Shown: positions 16,757-26,062 of the stretch, piece after piece
Numbering within the stretch: the first letter of the stretch is position 1
How the letters are laid out: every line of letters begins with the position of its first letter
Assembly: GCA_947494565.1 (NCBI GenBank)
Contig: CANLVG010000011.1
Coordinates: 62,001-126,000 of the forward strand
DNA length: 64,000 nucleotides
From: an uncultured Flavobacteriaceae bacterium
Lineage (GTDB): Bacteria > Bacteroidota > Bacteroidia > Flavobacteriales > Flavobacteriaceae
Direction of reading: 5' to 3'
Translations under genes and position numbers: made by a program
Notes under the pieces: model-generated
The model's input: the letters and a program-made list of their open reading frames with translations, nothing else
Told to the model about the DNA's origin: nothing
Databases searched by the model: none

Positions 16757-17593
16757 TCAAATTTTGATTTCGTCCCCTTCGCGTGCAAAAAAACAATTGG
16801 GAAACAGGGCCTGGCATTTTTTTTCTTCGGCCCGAATAAACGCATCATTATGTTCTGGGTCATGATGGGTCATATAGAGTTTTTTGACTCCTGCCAATTG
16901 GGCCACTTCGATAGCCTGTGCCCAACTGCTGTGTCCCCAACCCCTGAATTTCGGAAGTTCCTCTGGAGTATATTGTGCTTCATGAATCAATAGATCGGCA
17001 TCTTTTGCAAAATCTACTACATCTTGGTCGATGGTCTCTCCGTGCTCCACGTCAGTGCAATAAACCAATACTTTACCCGCTACTTCAAGGCGATATCCGT
17101 AAGCTCCCCCGGGGTGCGAGTGCCTTTTGGACAAGAGCCTACCCGTCGCCCCTGTCTTAAAAACTTCCTCGTTCCTTTTCTTCAGATGAAAGCTAAAACT
17201 CGCCCCCATATTCTCAAGGCTTACCGGAAAAAAGGTGCTTTTCATTTGATGGGCAAAAATGGATTTCAGGTTCGGAATGTCAAGATCTTTGCCCATGGCG
17301 ATAATATCGATAGTTCTAGAAGCATCATAGGCTGGGCCAAAAAACGGAAACCCTTGCAAGTGGTCCCAATGAAAATGAGAAAAGGCTATGACGATTTTAT
17401 CTTCTGGGCGACCCGGTTGTTGCATTAATTCTTTTCCCAGCTTTCGGATACCCGTTCCCGCATCAAAAATCAACACATCACCTTCTTTACTATCGTCCAT
17501 AACCGCCACGCAGGTGGTATTCCCTCCAAATTCTTGGAACCCGGTTTCGCAAACGGGTATGGATCCTCGGGTACCATAAAATTTAATGATCAT
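16757..17593 (-). CDS. MBL-fold metallo-hydrolase
   Basis: A 278-residue cytosolic metallo-beta-lactamase-fold protein. The metal motif SHFHWDHLQG gives His73, His75, Asp77 and His78. Further ligands are the His of SHPGGAYG, the Asp of VYCTDVEHG, and the His of MTHHDPEHND near residue 245. The start FYGTRGSIPV is typical of the RNase Z/phosphodiesterase-like branch that includes cyclic-nucleotide phosphodiesterases and MBL proteins linked to response regulators. The exact substrate is not determinable. It probably heads the unit with the lipoprotein and gltS. Its start faces the outer-membrane gene at 17698 across about 100 bases. Confidence 0.85.
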   Translation of the reverse strand: MIIKFYGTRGSIPVCETGFQEFGGNTTCVAVMDDSKEGDVLIFDAGTGIRKLGKELMQQPGRPEDKIVIAFSHFHWDHLQGFPFFGPAYDASRTIDIIAMGKDLDIPNLKSIFAHQMKSTFFPVSLENMGASFSFHLKKRNEEVFKTGATGRLLSKRHSHPGGAYGYRLEVAGKVLVYCTDVEHGETIDQDVVDFAKDADLLIHEAQYTPEELPKFRGWGHSSWAQAIEVAQLAGVKKLYMTHHDPEHNDAFIRAEEKKCQALFPNCFFAREGDEIKI

Positions 17594-17697
17594 GAGTTCG
17601 CTTTTACAATTGATAGTATGCCAAGATAAAAATTTATTGCTCGATTCACTAACGGGTAATTTTTATGGTAGCATTGATTTAACTATTTTTATAACAT

Positions 17698-18393
17698 ATG
17701 CAAATAAATTTCCCAAGCGTCCCTTATTTGTTAAAGTCCCACTTTTGTTTTGTATTACTGTTGTTTGCAATCTTTGGGATTCAGGCTCAGAGCATTTCCG
17801 TAACTAGCGATTCTTTAAACACTCCTTTTCGAGAAGGACGTTGGCTGACAGGATTATCAGGAAGCATAAGCTCGAATACCAATACGGTAGGTACATCCGA
17901 AACGAAAACAATTACCAATGAATTTGGATTGAATCTATCCACAGGAAAGTTTATCAAAGACAGGTGGCTTCTAGGAGGGAAAATAAACACGGACAGGGCC
18001 AGTTCTGCGGGCACCGTAGACCGTACCACGGAGTCTTTGTTTATTGGTCCCTTTGTTTCCCATTATTTATCCTCGAATACTAGAGGTTCGTTGTTTACGA
18101 CCCTATCGACCGGTTATGTTCGTTATCGCGAAGAAACACAATTGAACACCTTACAGGCAGCAAACGAGTTGTCATCGGAAGGAGGTGGTTTCGGAGGACT
18201 TGTCGGTTTGGGGTATTCTTATGTGATTCAAGATAAAATCGCCTTTGATATCGGCTTTAATCTCAACCTCTTCTGGGTTGGGGTCGACCAAGAAGAACTG
18301 CCATCTGGTACGATTAGTTCTCAAAACATAGCGATCAGCAATATCGCTTTCACTTTTGGATTTAATGTTATTTTAGACGATTTCTTCTTTTGA
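17698..18393 (+). CDS. Outer-membrane beta-barrel protein
   Basis: A 231-residue secreted barrel with a signal peptide (residues 1-30, FGIQAQ). The mature protein is a series of short amphipathic strands with glycine/aromatic alternation (WLTGLSGSISSNTN, DRWLLGGKINTD, GGLVGLGYSYVI) ending in ILDDFFF, a C-terminal aromatic as needed for outer-membrane insertion. No enzymatic motif is visible. Its stop codon overlaps the start of the Omp85-like gene by one base (TGATG), so the two are translationally coupled and likely act together. Confidence 0.75.
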   Translation: MQINFPSVPYLLKSHFCFVLLLFAIFGIQAQSISVTSDSLNTPFREGRWLTGLSGSISSNTNTVGTSETKTITNEFGLNLSTGKFIKDRWLLGGKINTDRASSAGTVDRTTESLFIGPFVSHYLSSNTRGSLFTTLSTGYVRYREETQLNTLQAANELSSEGGGFGGLVGLGYSYVIQDKIAFDIGFNLNLFWVGVDQEELPSGTISSQNIAISNIAFTFGFNVILDDFFF

Positions 18394-19505
18394 TGAAAAA
18401 AAGCCTTTTACATAGCCTCGTTTTTTTTATACCCTTCTTGTTGTTCTCGCAAGGAAGGGAAGAAGGCTTTGTAAAGACCGATACCATTGGCAAGCAAAAA
18501 AAGATAAAGCTCATTGCCATTCCAATAGCGTTCTATACCCCCGAGACCCAATTTGGCGTTGGCGGTGGCGGACAACTTTTTCTATTGAACAATACCAACA
18601 AATACAACCAACGCCTCTCCAACATTCTTTTTAGCGGTATCTATACCACAGCGGGTCAGATCATGTTCAATATCACGCCGCAAGTCTATTTGGGAAAAGG
18701 CGATTATTTTATCGATGCGGAGTATCTGTTTGAGATCTACCCGAATTCCTTCTGGGGCATTGGTCCTGAAACACCTGAAGGTAATGAGGAGCTCTATGAC
18801 CAAACCACCCATAAACTCAAATTGAGTTTCTTGAAGCGATTGCCTCCTGATTTAAATTTTGGATTCACCTACAATTTTGCCAATCACCAAGTCACAGAGA
18901 TTCAAGAAGGCGGTTTGCTCGACTCTGGAGGCATTTTAGGCGCTGATCGAACGGTTATAAGCGGATTAGGGGCTGAATTCAATTTAGATACGCGAACCAA
19001 TACCTCTTCTCCGACGGATGGACAGTTATTCGAGATCGGCGCGCATTTTTCAAGTGAGATTTTAGGGGCAACACATAGTTTTAACAAGTTCACGCTTGAC
19101 TTACGCAACTATGAACCACTTGGTGATCGAAGCACCTTGGCGACCCAAATTTATATTGAGAATAATTATGGCGACGTGCCTTTTCAAGGGATGGCATTTT
19201 TTGGGGGTAGCAGTAGTGCACGAGGGTATTTCTACGGTCGCTTCTTGGATAAGAACATGTATGTCGTACAAGCCGAATACCGCTACCGTTTAAAACCAAG
19301 ATGGAGTTTGGCCGCCTTCGGACTCATAGGAAGTGTAGCAGGAGATGCTTCGGACCTTTTGAAATTTAACTCCGTAAAACCAGGCTTTGGTGGGGGAGTG
19401 CGATTTAAGGTATTAAAAGAACAGAATACCTGGCTACGACTAGATATCGGTAGTGGAAAGGATGGACAAAGCGGAATCTATTTTGGCGTTAATGAAGCTT
19501 TTTAA
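18393..19505 (+). CDS. BamA/TamA (Omp85) family outer-membrane protein, short form
   Basis: A 370-residue barrel of the surface-antigen D15 family. Residues 1-20 are a signal peptide (LLFSQG). No POTRA domain is evident; after a 25-residue linker the barrel starts at IPIAFYTPETQFGVGGGGQLF. The diagnostic loop-6 motif is seen as GGSSSARGYFYGRF near residue 270, followed by VVQAEYRYRLKPRWSLAAFG. The last strand ends in Phe (GVNEAF). Short POTRA-less members are common in Bacteroidota and their transported substrate is unknown. The ATG overlapping the upstream TGA is chosen over a TTG one codon earlier. Another barrel gene follows 11 bases later. Confidence 0.82.
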   Translation: MKKSLLHSLVFFIPFLLFSQGREEGFVKTDTIGKQKKIKLIAIPIAFYTPETQFGVGGGGQLFLLNNTNKYNQRLSNILFSGIYTTAGQIMFNITPQVYLGKGDYFIDAEYLFEIYPNSFWGIGPETPEGNEELYDQTTHKLKLSFLKRLPPDLNFGFTYNFANHQVTEIQEGGLLDSGGILGADRTVISGLGAEFNLDTRTNTSSPTDGQLFEIGAHFSSEILGATHSFNKFTLDLRNYEPLGDRSTLATQIYIENNYGDVPFQGMAFFGGSSSARGYFYGRFLDKNMYVVQAEYRYRLKPRWSLAAFGLIGSVAGDASDLLKFNSVKPGFGGGVRFKVLKEQNTWLRLDIGSGKDGQSGIYFGVNEAF

Positions 19506-19516
19506 AAAAATGGGCT

Positions 19517-20155
19517 ATGCAAAATACAGTTAAACTTGTTTTACTTGCCCTGGCATTTCAATCTGCTTTTCTGGCACAAGCACAAGAAATCGATGTGAAT
19601 TATGGGTATCAATTCGGTACCAAATTCAGTGGAGATAGTGATTATTTGAGTATCGATGCCGGAAATCAGTTGGGCCTATCCTTCGGATGGTCGTTTTCCG
19701 ATAATACCGTAGCCCAAATTACGTACAATCGTCATTCTTCCGCCTTATTGATCAAAGATAGGGATGTAAGCCCTACAGAATCAAAGCTTGCTGATTTGAC
19801 TGCCCATTGGATTATGCTCAATGGGTTGTATTATTTTACCGATGGCAACATTATGCCCTTTGTAGGCGGTGGAGCGGGTTACGCTTTTGTGAACTTCGAG
19901 AATGAAAATAACGCTATAGTTGATCAAGGTATTGATTCGGCCACAAGAATTGCTTTTTCTTTGAAGGGAGGCGTTACTTTTTGGCTGGGCGACCATATCG
20001 GAATTAAAGTACAAGGAGACGTATTCCTTCCTTTGAACGGATTCAATTTAGAGGCTATTTTCAATGAAGATTATGACGGCTTTAGGTCGGCAGAAAATAT
20101 TAGGCCCATATCACCATATCTTGGTCTCAATGTAGGTCTGGTAGCTCGGCTCTAA
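19517..20155 (+). CDS. Outer-membrane beta-barrel protein (OmpW/OprF-like layout)
   Basis: A 212-residue secreted barrel with a signal peptide (residues 1-22, AFLAQAQ). Strands such as NQLGLSFGWSFSDNTVAQITYNRHSSAL, LNGLYYFTDGNIMPFVGGGAGYAF and GGVTFWLGDHIGIKVQGDVFLPL are typical of eight-stranded barrels of the OMP_b-brl family. It ends LNVGLVARL. Function is not shown by any motif. It is the third gene of the barrel trio, 11 bases after the Omp85-like gene. A 134-base gap separates it from nrfH, so the nrf genes may have their own promoter. Confidence 0.75.
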   Translation: MQNTVKLVLLALAFQSAFLAQAQEIDVNYGYQFGTKFSGDSDYLSIDAGNQLGLSFGWSFSDNTVAQITYNRHSSALLIKDRDVSPTESKLADLTAHWIMLNGLYYFTDGNIMPFVGGGAGYAFVNFENENNAIVDQGIDSATRIAFSLKGGVTFWLGDHIGIKVQGDVFLPLNGFNLEAIFNEDYDGFRSAENIRPISPYLGLNVGLVARL

Positions 20156-20289
20156 TTCTTTTGAAAAGAAACAGTGATTGGTATGCTAAACGAAAATCCA
20201 ACTGTTTAAAGTGTGCAAAATGTTTAGGCTAGATGCGCTACTTGTTGTAGAAAAATGATATTTTTAAATAAACCTTCTAAACCGTTTAC

Positions 20290-20883
20290 TTGAAGTTCAA
20301 TTTCCTTCCGAAAAAAGACTCTCCTTTGCGCTCCTTTGCTGTATTTGCAATAGCGGCAGTTCTTGGTATTGGTTTTTTTTTAATGAAAGAAGGGGAAGTG
20401 GTCTCATATTTATCAGATGACCCACAAGCCTGCGTCAATTGCCATGTGATGACCCCGGTCTACAACAGTTGGATGCATAGTTCACATCGTGAATGGGCTT
20501 CGTGCAATGGTTGTCACGTACCGCAAGACAATGTGGTGAATGCGTATTATTTCAAAGCTATGGATGGGCTGTACCATGCTTCGATTTTCACCGCCAGGGC
20601 AGAACCGGAGGTTATTTTTATGCGGGAAGGTTCACAAGAAGTGGTGCAAAACAACTGTATTCGTTGTCATGTTCAGCAGGTAACGCAGACCAAATATGAT
20701 GGTTTTATAGATAATCATGCCGAAAATAGAACCAGTCGCCAATGTTGGAGCTGTCATAAAGAAATTCCCCATGGTAGAATCCATGGCATGTCGACCATAA
20801 AATATAATATTGCCCCATTACCGACCGACCAAGAAGAAATGGTGATTCCCGCTTGGTTAGAAAAAGAAATGGCGTCTAAATAA
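20290..20883 (+). CDS. nrfH: Cytochrome c nitrite reductase small subunit (quinol oxidising)
   Basis: A 197-residue tetrahaem protein that passes electrons from menaquinol to NrfA. A single N-terminal membrane helix (about residues 14-32) anchors it at the periplasmic face. Four CxxCH haem sites are seen: CVNCH (48-52), CNGCH (72-76), CIRCH (123-127) and CWSCH (152-156), the normal NrfH/NapC count. The start is a TTG at 20290: an in-frame TAA lies four codons upstream and no ATG exists before the membrane helix. Eight bases separate it from nrfA, so the pair is co-transcribed. Confidence 0.95.
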   Translation: MKFNFLPKKDSPLRSFAVFAIAAVLGIGFFLMKEGEVVSYLSDDPQACVNCHVMTPVYNSWMHSSHREWASCNGCHVPQDNVVNAYYFKAMDGLYHASIFTARAEPEVIFMREGSQEVVQNNCIRCHVQQVTQTKYDGFIDNHAENRTSRQCWSCHKEIPHGRIHGMSTIKYNIAPLPTDQEEMVIPAWLEKEMASK

Positions 20884-20890
20884 CCACCCT

Positions 20891-22390
20891 ATGAAAAACA
20901 AAATTCTGTTTGTCGTAACTCTTGTTGTCGTATTTTTGTTAGGCTTACTGGCCTCAAGTATCATCAATAGAAAAAGTGAGGCGAAATACAAGTACGTGCC
21001 CCAAGTAGAGATCGGTGAAAATGAGCCTAGAAATGAAGAATGGGGTAAAAACTATCCCAAAGAATACCAATCTTTCTTACAAACTTCGGAAACTTCGTTT
21101 GCTTCCTATCAAGGCGGGTCCGCCATGCGCGATGTGCTTGAAGAAGACCCCAGATTGGTGTTGTTATTTGCGGGATATGGTTTTTCAAAGGATTACAATC
21201 AAGGTCGCGGTCACTTTTATGCGATAGACGATATTCGCAATTCCTTACGTACCGGTGGTCCGAAAGGCCCCGGAGATGGACCCATGCCGGCTACCTGTTG
21301 GACCTGTAAAAGTCCGGATGTTCCTCGTTTAATGAACGAAAAAGGAATTGCGGAATTTTACGATGGAAAATGGGCTGATAAAGGAGCTGAAATAGTGAAT
21401 CCGATTGGCTGCGCCGATTGTCATGATCCCAACAATATGAAATTGCGTATTACACGTCCCGCTCTTGTCGAAGCTTTCGATGCCATGGGCAAGGATATCA
21501 ACAAAGCGACCCATCAAGAGATGCGTTCTTTGGTCTGTGCACAATGCCACGTAGAGTATTATTTTGACAAGAAAAAACTTGGTGCAGAGGGCACCCCTTA
21601 TCTTACTTTTCCATGGAAAAATGGGATGAACGTGGAAGCCATGGAGGAATACTATGATGAAATGGAATTTTCAGATTGGACGCACCAAATCAGTAAGGCT
21701 CCCATGTTAAAAGCACAGCATCCTGGTTACGAGACGTATTTGACAGGGGTACATGCCGACCGTGGAGTTTCTTGTTCGGATTGCCATATGCCCTATAAAA
21801 GTGAAGGTGGGCAGAAATTTACCGACCACCATTTACAATCCCCATTGAACAATGTCGCCAATTCGTGTCAAGTTTGTCATAGACAAGAGGCTGATAAATT
21901 GCGTGCCAATGTATACGAACGTCAGCAAAAAGCAACGGAAAACAGATTGAAATTGGAAGATTTACTGGTGAAAGCACATATTGAAGCGGGTAAAGCATGG
22001 GAATTAGGTGCAACAGAAGAACAAATGAAAGCGATACTTACCGATATTCGTCATGCGCAATGGCGTTGGGATTATGCGGCCGCGTCGCATGGGGCCTCAT
22101 TTCACTCTCCTGTAGAAACGGCAAGGGTTTTGGGCGGTGGACTCAACATAGTACAAGAAGCTAGAGTGAAGCTGGCACGCCTATTGGCGACTTTAGGGTT
22201 TAACCAAGAAGTGCCGATGCCCGATATTGCGTCTAAGGAAAAAGCACAAGAATTCATTGGTCTTGATATGGAAAAACTCATCAAGGAAAAAGAGGAGTTT
22301 AAAACCAACTTGCTTCCCAAATGGTTGGAAGAAGCCAAAGCCCGTGAGGACAAAATGAATTCCAAAGAAGTAAGCATGACCAATAAGTAG
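20891..22390 (+). CDS. nrfA: Ammonia-forming cytochrome c nitrite reductase, catalytic subunit
   Basis: A 499-residue pentahaem enzyme that reduces nitrite to ammonium with six electrons in the periplasm. An N-terminal signal-anchor (residues 5-26) is present. The catalytic haem is bound by the special CWTCK motif (136-140), whose Lys replaces His as axial ligand; four ordinary sites follow: CADCH (174-178), CAQCH (216-220), CSDCH (295-299) and CQVCH (326-330). The CAQCHVEYYF segment supplies the active-site Tyr and calcium region. No standard NrfA element is missing. It follows nrfH directly, and ccsBA, needed for haem attachment, comes 47 bases later. Confidence 0.97.
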   Translation: MKNKILFVVTLVVVFLLGLLASSIINRKSEAKYKYVPQVEIGENEPRNEEWGKNYPKEYQSFLQTSETSFASYQGGSAMRDVLEEDPRLVLLFAGYGFSKDYNQGRGHFYAIDDIRNSLRTGGPKGPGDGPMPATCWTCKSPDVPRLMNEKGIAEFYDGKWADKGAEIVNPIGCADCHDPNNMKLRITRPALVEAFDAMGKDINKATHQEMRSLVCAQCHVEYYFDKKKLGAEGTPYLTFPWKNGMNVEAMEEYYDEMEFSDWTHQISKAPMLKAQHPGYETYLTGVHADRGVSCSDCHMPYKSEGGQKFTDHHLQSPLNNVANSCQVCHRQEADKLRANVYERQQKATENRLKLEDLLVKAHIEAGKAWELGATEEQMKAILTDIRHAQWRWDYAAASHGASFHSPVETARVLGGGLNIVQEARVKLARLLATLGFNQEVPMPDIASKEKAQEFIGLDMEKLIKEKEEFKTNLLPKWLEEAKAREDKMNSKEVSMTNK

Positions 22391-22437
22391 TCGATTTCAA
22401 CCCTTTTCCCTAAAGGCTTTTAAGCCGAACGCTTTTC

Positions 22438-25400
22438 ATGAAAATAGTCTATCGTATTTTTTCTTCGCCGTTATTGGCACTTGTGTTATTATTGGTTTTC
22501 GCCGTTGCCATGGGCACCGCTACTTTTATTGAAAATGACTTTGGTACCGCCACAGCTTGGATAAAGGTGTATGACTCCAGTTGGTTTGAGTTGGTCATGC
22601 TCGGGCTCGGGCTTTGCTTTGCGGCCAATATTTATAAGTACAGACTTTGGCGCAAAGAAAAGTGGGCCATTCTCCTTTTTCATATCGCTTTTATCGTCAT
22701 CCTCATTGGCGCTGGCATTACGCGGTATGATTCCTATGGAGGTATCATGCGTATCAGGGAAGGAGCTTCTTCAAATACTATTATTTCCGATAAGAACTAT
22801 TTACAAGTACATCTATCCAACGGAAAGCAAACCAAACATTTGGAAAGGGAACTTTATTTTTCTCCTTTAACGGATAATGATTTTTCCATTCAAACGGATT
22901 TGGATGCCACGCCAATTACCATTTCGCACAAGCAATTTGTCGCTGATGCAATCCCAGAAATCGTTGATGATCCTGAAAAGGGAGTGCCCTTATTGCAATT
23001 GGTGGTAACTTCCGGAAATGGCAGGGAAACTTTGTTCCTAAAAAAAGGGGAGATCGAAGAAATAGGAAGCCACAAACATAAAATAGGTTTTGAAGCTGCA
23101 GGAACGGATATTATCAATCTATTGGAAAATGAAGGTGAATTCCAGATGCTAGCTCCTCATTCGCTCAACTTTTTTATCATGGCCGACCAAACTGCGGGGA
23201 TTATCAAAGGCGATACCCTGCAACCCATGACCTTGCGAACCTTGTACCGTTCGAGCGATTTATCTTTTGTGCCCGTGTCTTTTCATGAATCGGGAAGAAT
23301 TGATATCGTAAGCGTAGCGGAGAAACCAAAAGACAACGATAAGGTAAAAGACGATGCGTTAGTCTTGAATGTGCGGGCAAATGACAAGACCGAACAAGTA
23401 ACCCTGCTCTATCGCGACGGCTTTTTACCCACTACCCATGAAGTTACCATAAATGGTACGAATGTAAGTTTGTCATATGGCGCCAAGCCGCTTGAAACGC
23501 CATTTTCTGTGCAGTTGAATGATTTTCAATTGGAACGCTACCCAGGTTCTGAGAGTCCGTCGGCCTATGCTAGCGAGGTTACCGTGTTGGATGCGGACAC
23601 CAAAATGCCTTTCCGGATTTTTATGAACAATGTGTTGGATTACGGTGGATTTCGATTTTATCAGGCCAGTTATGACAGCGACGAAAAAGGAACCGTTTTA
23701 TCCGTAAACCATGATGTCTTGGGCACCAATGTTACCTATGCAGGGTATTTTCTGATGATGATCGGCATGTTCTTTACCCTTTTCGGAAAGAGTTCTCACT
23801 TTATGGCTATCAACAAAAAGTTGAGAAAATTAAAAACGAAAAAAGCGGTTGCCACCTTGTTGCTTATGGGGATCATGAGTACAACTCTTCAGGCGCAGCA
23901 ACGAAACGATACCATTTCGGTTCCGGAATTAGTGGCCCAACAGGTCATTGAAGAGCAGCATGCCGCACTTTTTGGGCGTTTGATGGTGCAAGATTTGGAT
24001 GGAAGGATAAAGCCGATCAATACGCTGGCCTCTGAGTTCTTACGCAAAGTATCGCGTAAACCGTATTTCAAATACAAAAGTGTCAACGAAGAAATTCGAT
24101 TAGATGCCAATCAAGTATTTCTGGCCATGCATGTCGCTCCAGGTGCTTGGCAACAGATTCCTATCATAAAAATAGATACGGAGAAAGGGGGAAGTTTTTT
24201 CGAGGCCCTAAAGATTACCGATGAAGGTTTAATTGCTTTCGATGATTTAATAAACCCTAGTGGCGATTATGTGTTGACCAAAGTAGCAGAGGAAGCAAAT
24301 GCCAAAAAACCAGCGGAGCATAATGAATTTGATAAAGAAGTACTCAAGGTAGACGAGCGCTTCAATATTTTGTTCAATATCTTTTCCGGCAACTATTTGA
24401 AGATTTATCCCAATAGCCAAGATGAACAGGATACGTGGTATAGCTACACCCACCATTTTAAAGATTTTCCGCCTGAAGATGCGCGTTTTGTGCAAACCAT
24501 CACACCTTCTTATTTTAATTATATAGCGGCCAAAAAATGGGCAGCAGCGACCGAGAAGTTATCTTATATCGATACCTACCAAAGTACCTTGGGAAAAGAT
24601 ATCATTCCCAACAGTCAAAGGGTAGAAGCAGAATTATGGTACAATGAAATGAATCTCAACTTTTGGTTGTTTCAAGTATTTTTCACTTTGGGTTTTGCAT
24701 TGCTCGTATTGGCCTTGGCCAAAATATTCGTGCAAAAACGTTTTATGGACGCACTATGGAATGTGCTGGTTATCCTTTCCTTAATCAGCTTTCTAATATT
24801 TACAGGAAACATTTTACTTCGCTGGTATGTAGCCCAACATGCCCCTTGGAGTAATGGGTATGAAATGTTGGTCTTTGTAGCATGGGTTTTAATGCTCTGC
24901 GGATTAATGACCTTTCGAAAATCGGATTTCGCCTTGCCTTTGGCAACACTATTTACAGGCTCTTTGCTATTCGTTAGTTATTTAGACTGGCTAAGTCCCG
25001 AGATTACCAACTTAATGCCTGTATTGAAATCCTTTTGGCTTAAAGTACATGTCGCGACCATTGTGAGTAGTTATGCACCTTTGGCACTCTCTGCAGTATT
25101 AGGCTTTATGGTCTTGATTCTAATGATTATTGAAACCAAAAAATCTAAGGAAGCTATAGCGATTCGTATTAAAGAGCTAACCTACATCAACGAAATTTCC
25201 ATGACCATTGGTTTGTTCGTGTTGGCCGTGGGTACTTTTCTCGGCGGCATTTGGGCCAATGAATCTTGGGGCCGTTATTGGGCGTGGGACCCGAAAGAAA
25301 CTTGGGCCTTGATTTCCATTATTATCTATGCGGTGGTATTGCACCTTCGTTTTGTTCCTGCCTTAAAAAGTAGATATACCTTAAATGTAGCCAGCGTTTT

Positions 25401-25584
25401 TGCCTTTGGTTCTATTATTATGACTTCTTTCGGCGTCAACTATTATTTATCGGGATTGCACAGTTATGCAGCGGGAGACCCCGTGCCTGTGCCTAAATTT
25501 ATTTATGTTTTGATTGCTGTGGTCCTGCTTGTCTCAATAGCCGCTTTTTTTAGACTGCGGATGCGAAAGAAACTTATTGATTGA
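22438..25584 (+). CDS. ccsBA: Fused System II cytochrome c biogenesis protein CcsBA (ResB-ResC)
   Basis: A 1048-residue membrane protein that moves haem across the inner membrane and attaches it to apocytochromes c. The N-terminal ResB/CcsB part (about residues 1-460) has membrane helices near 10-30, 45-62, 78-97 and 440-460 around a large periplasmic domain. The C-terminal ResC/CcsA part (about 740-1048) has several helices and the haem-handling WWD motif near residue 940 (WGRYWAWDPKETWALI). HAPWSNGYEML and SYAPLALSA contain conserved residues around the external haem His. A fused CcsBA is normal in Bacteroidota and Epsilonproteobacteria. It is often beside nrfHA and is probably co-transcribed with them here. 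Its last 11 bases overlap the convergent TerB-like gene. Confidence 0.93.
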   Translation: MKIVYRIFSSPLLALVLLLVFAVAMGTATFIENDFGTATAWIKVYDSSWFELVMLGLGLCFAANIYKYRLWRKEKWAILLFHIAFIVILIGAGITRYDSYGGIMRIREGASSNTIISDKNYLQVHLSNGKQTKHLERELYFSPLTDNDFSIQTDLDATPITISHKQFVADAIPEIVDDPEKGVPLLQLVVTSGNGRETLFLKKGEIEEIGSHKHKIGFEAAGTDIINLLENEGEFQMLAPHSLNFFIMADQTAGIIKGDTLQPMTLRTLYRSSDLSFVPVSFHESGRIDIVSVAEKPKDNDKVKDDALVLNVRANDKTEQVTLLYRDGFLPTTHEVTINGTNVSLSYGAKPLETPFSVQLNDFQLERYPGSESPSAYASEVTVLDADTKMPFRIFMNNVLDYGGFRFYQASYDSDEKGTVLSVNHDVLGTNVTYAGYFLMMIGMFFTLFGKSSHFMAINKKLRKLKTKKAVATLLLMGIMSTTLQAQQRNDTISVPELVAQQVIEEQHAALFGRLMVQDLDGRIKPINTLASEFLRKVSRKPYFKYKSVNEEIRLDANQVFLAMHVAPGAWQQIPIIKIDTEKGGSFFEALKITDEGLIAFDDLINPSGDYVLTKVAEEANAKKPAEHNEFDKEVLKVDERFNILFNIFSGNYLKIYPNSQDEQDTWYSYTHHFKDFPPEDARFVQTITPSYFNYIAAKKWAAATEKLSYIDTYQSTLGKDIIPNSQRVEAELWYNEMNLNFWLFQVFFTLGFALLVLALAKIFVQKRFMDALWNVLVILSLISFLIFTGNILLRWYVAQHAPWSNGYEMLVFVAWVLMLCGLMTFRKSDFALPLATLFTGSLLFVSYLDWLSPEITNLMPVLKSFWLKVHVATIVSSYAPLALSAVLGFMVLILMIIETKKSKEAIAIRIKELTYINEISMTIGLFVLAVGTFLGGIWANESWGRYWAWDPKETWALISIIIYAVVLHLRFVPALKSRYTLNVASVFAFGSIIMTSFGVNYYLSGLHSYAAGDPVPVPKFIYVLIAVVLLVSIAAFFRLRMRKKLID

Positions 25585-25987
25585 TATTGACAATACCATC
25601 CACAAAAGCATCAAGGTCAGCACCTTCCTGCATCATTTTTATGGACTTATCGGCGATATAAGAAACGTTTTGATGTGTAAAGCCCATACCTTTTCCCATC
25701 CGCTCTAACCAAGATTTTTGTTCATCACCTGTAATGGAATCATCTTCACATACCAATTGCGTCAAAGTATATAGGTTTTCCAATTTCATTTTGTTGGTTG
25801 GTATTGTTTCTAATGGATAGGAGAGATAGTTTGCCATAACACCTTCATACTCCGAGGTTGACATTCCTAACTTTGTGGCAAGATGGCTTAGAAAACCTTT
25901 TTCAGATTCAGTAGCATCACCATCACGCATAGTGATTTTTACCAGTGCTGCAAATTCATTGTGGTATTGATTTTTTTCTTTATCCAT
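25574..25987 (-). CDS. TerB-like protein
   Basis: A 137-residue soluble, all-helical protein. The segment NEFAALVKITMRDGDATESEKGFLSHLATKLGMS matches the repeated helical pattern of TerB/tellurite-resistance-like domains, with an acidic turn (DGDATESEK) that in TerB-type folds lies near a metal site; a second similar turn is CEDDSITGDEQKSW. The start is placed at MDKEKNQYHNEF; a further upstream ATG would add 13 unlike residues. It is the last gene after the potassium channel (76-base gap) and its 3' end overlaps ccsBA. True tellurite resistance is not implied. Confidence 0.7.
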   Translation of the reverse strand: MDKEKNQYHNEFAALVKITMRDGDATESEKGFLSHLATKLGMSTSEYEGVMANYLSYPLETIPTNKMKLENLYTLTQLVCEDDSITGDEQKSWLERMGKGMGFTHQNVSYIADKSIKMMQEGADLDAFVDGIVNINQ

Positions 25988-26062
25988 AGCGTGTTTCTTA
26001 TTTCTCTTAAAAATAATAAATATCAAATCGTTTTAAAAAGTAAGGAGAGGAATATTTGACTC

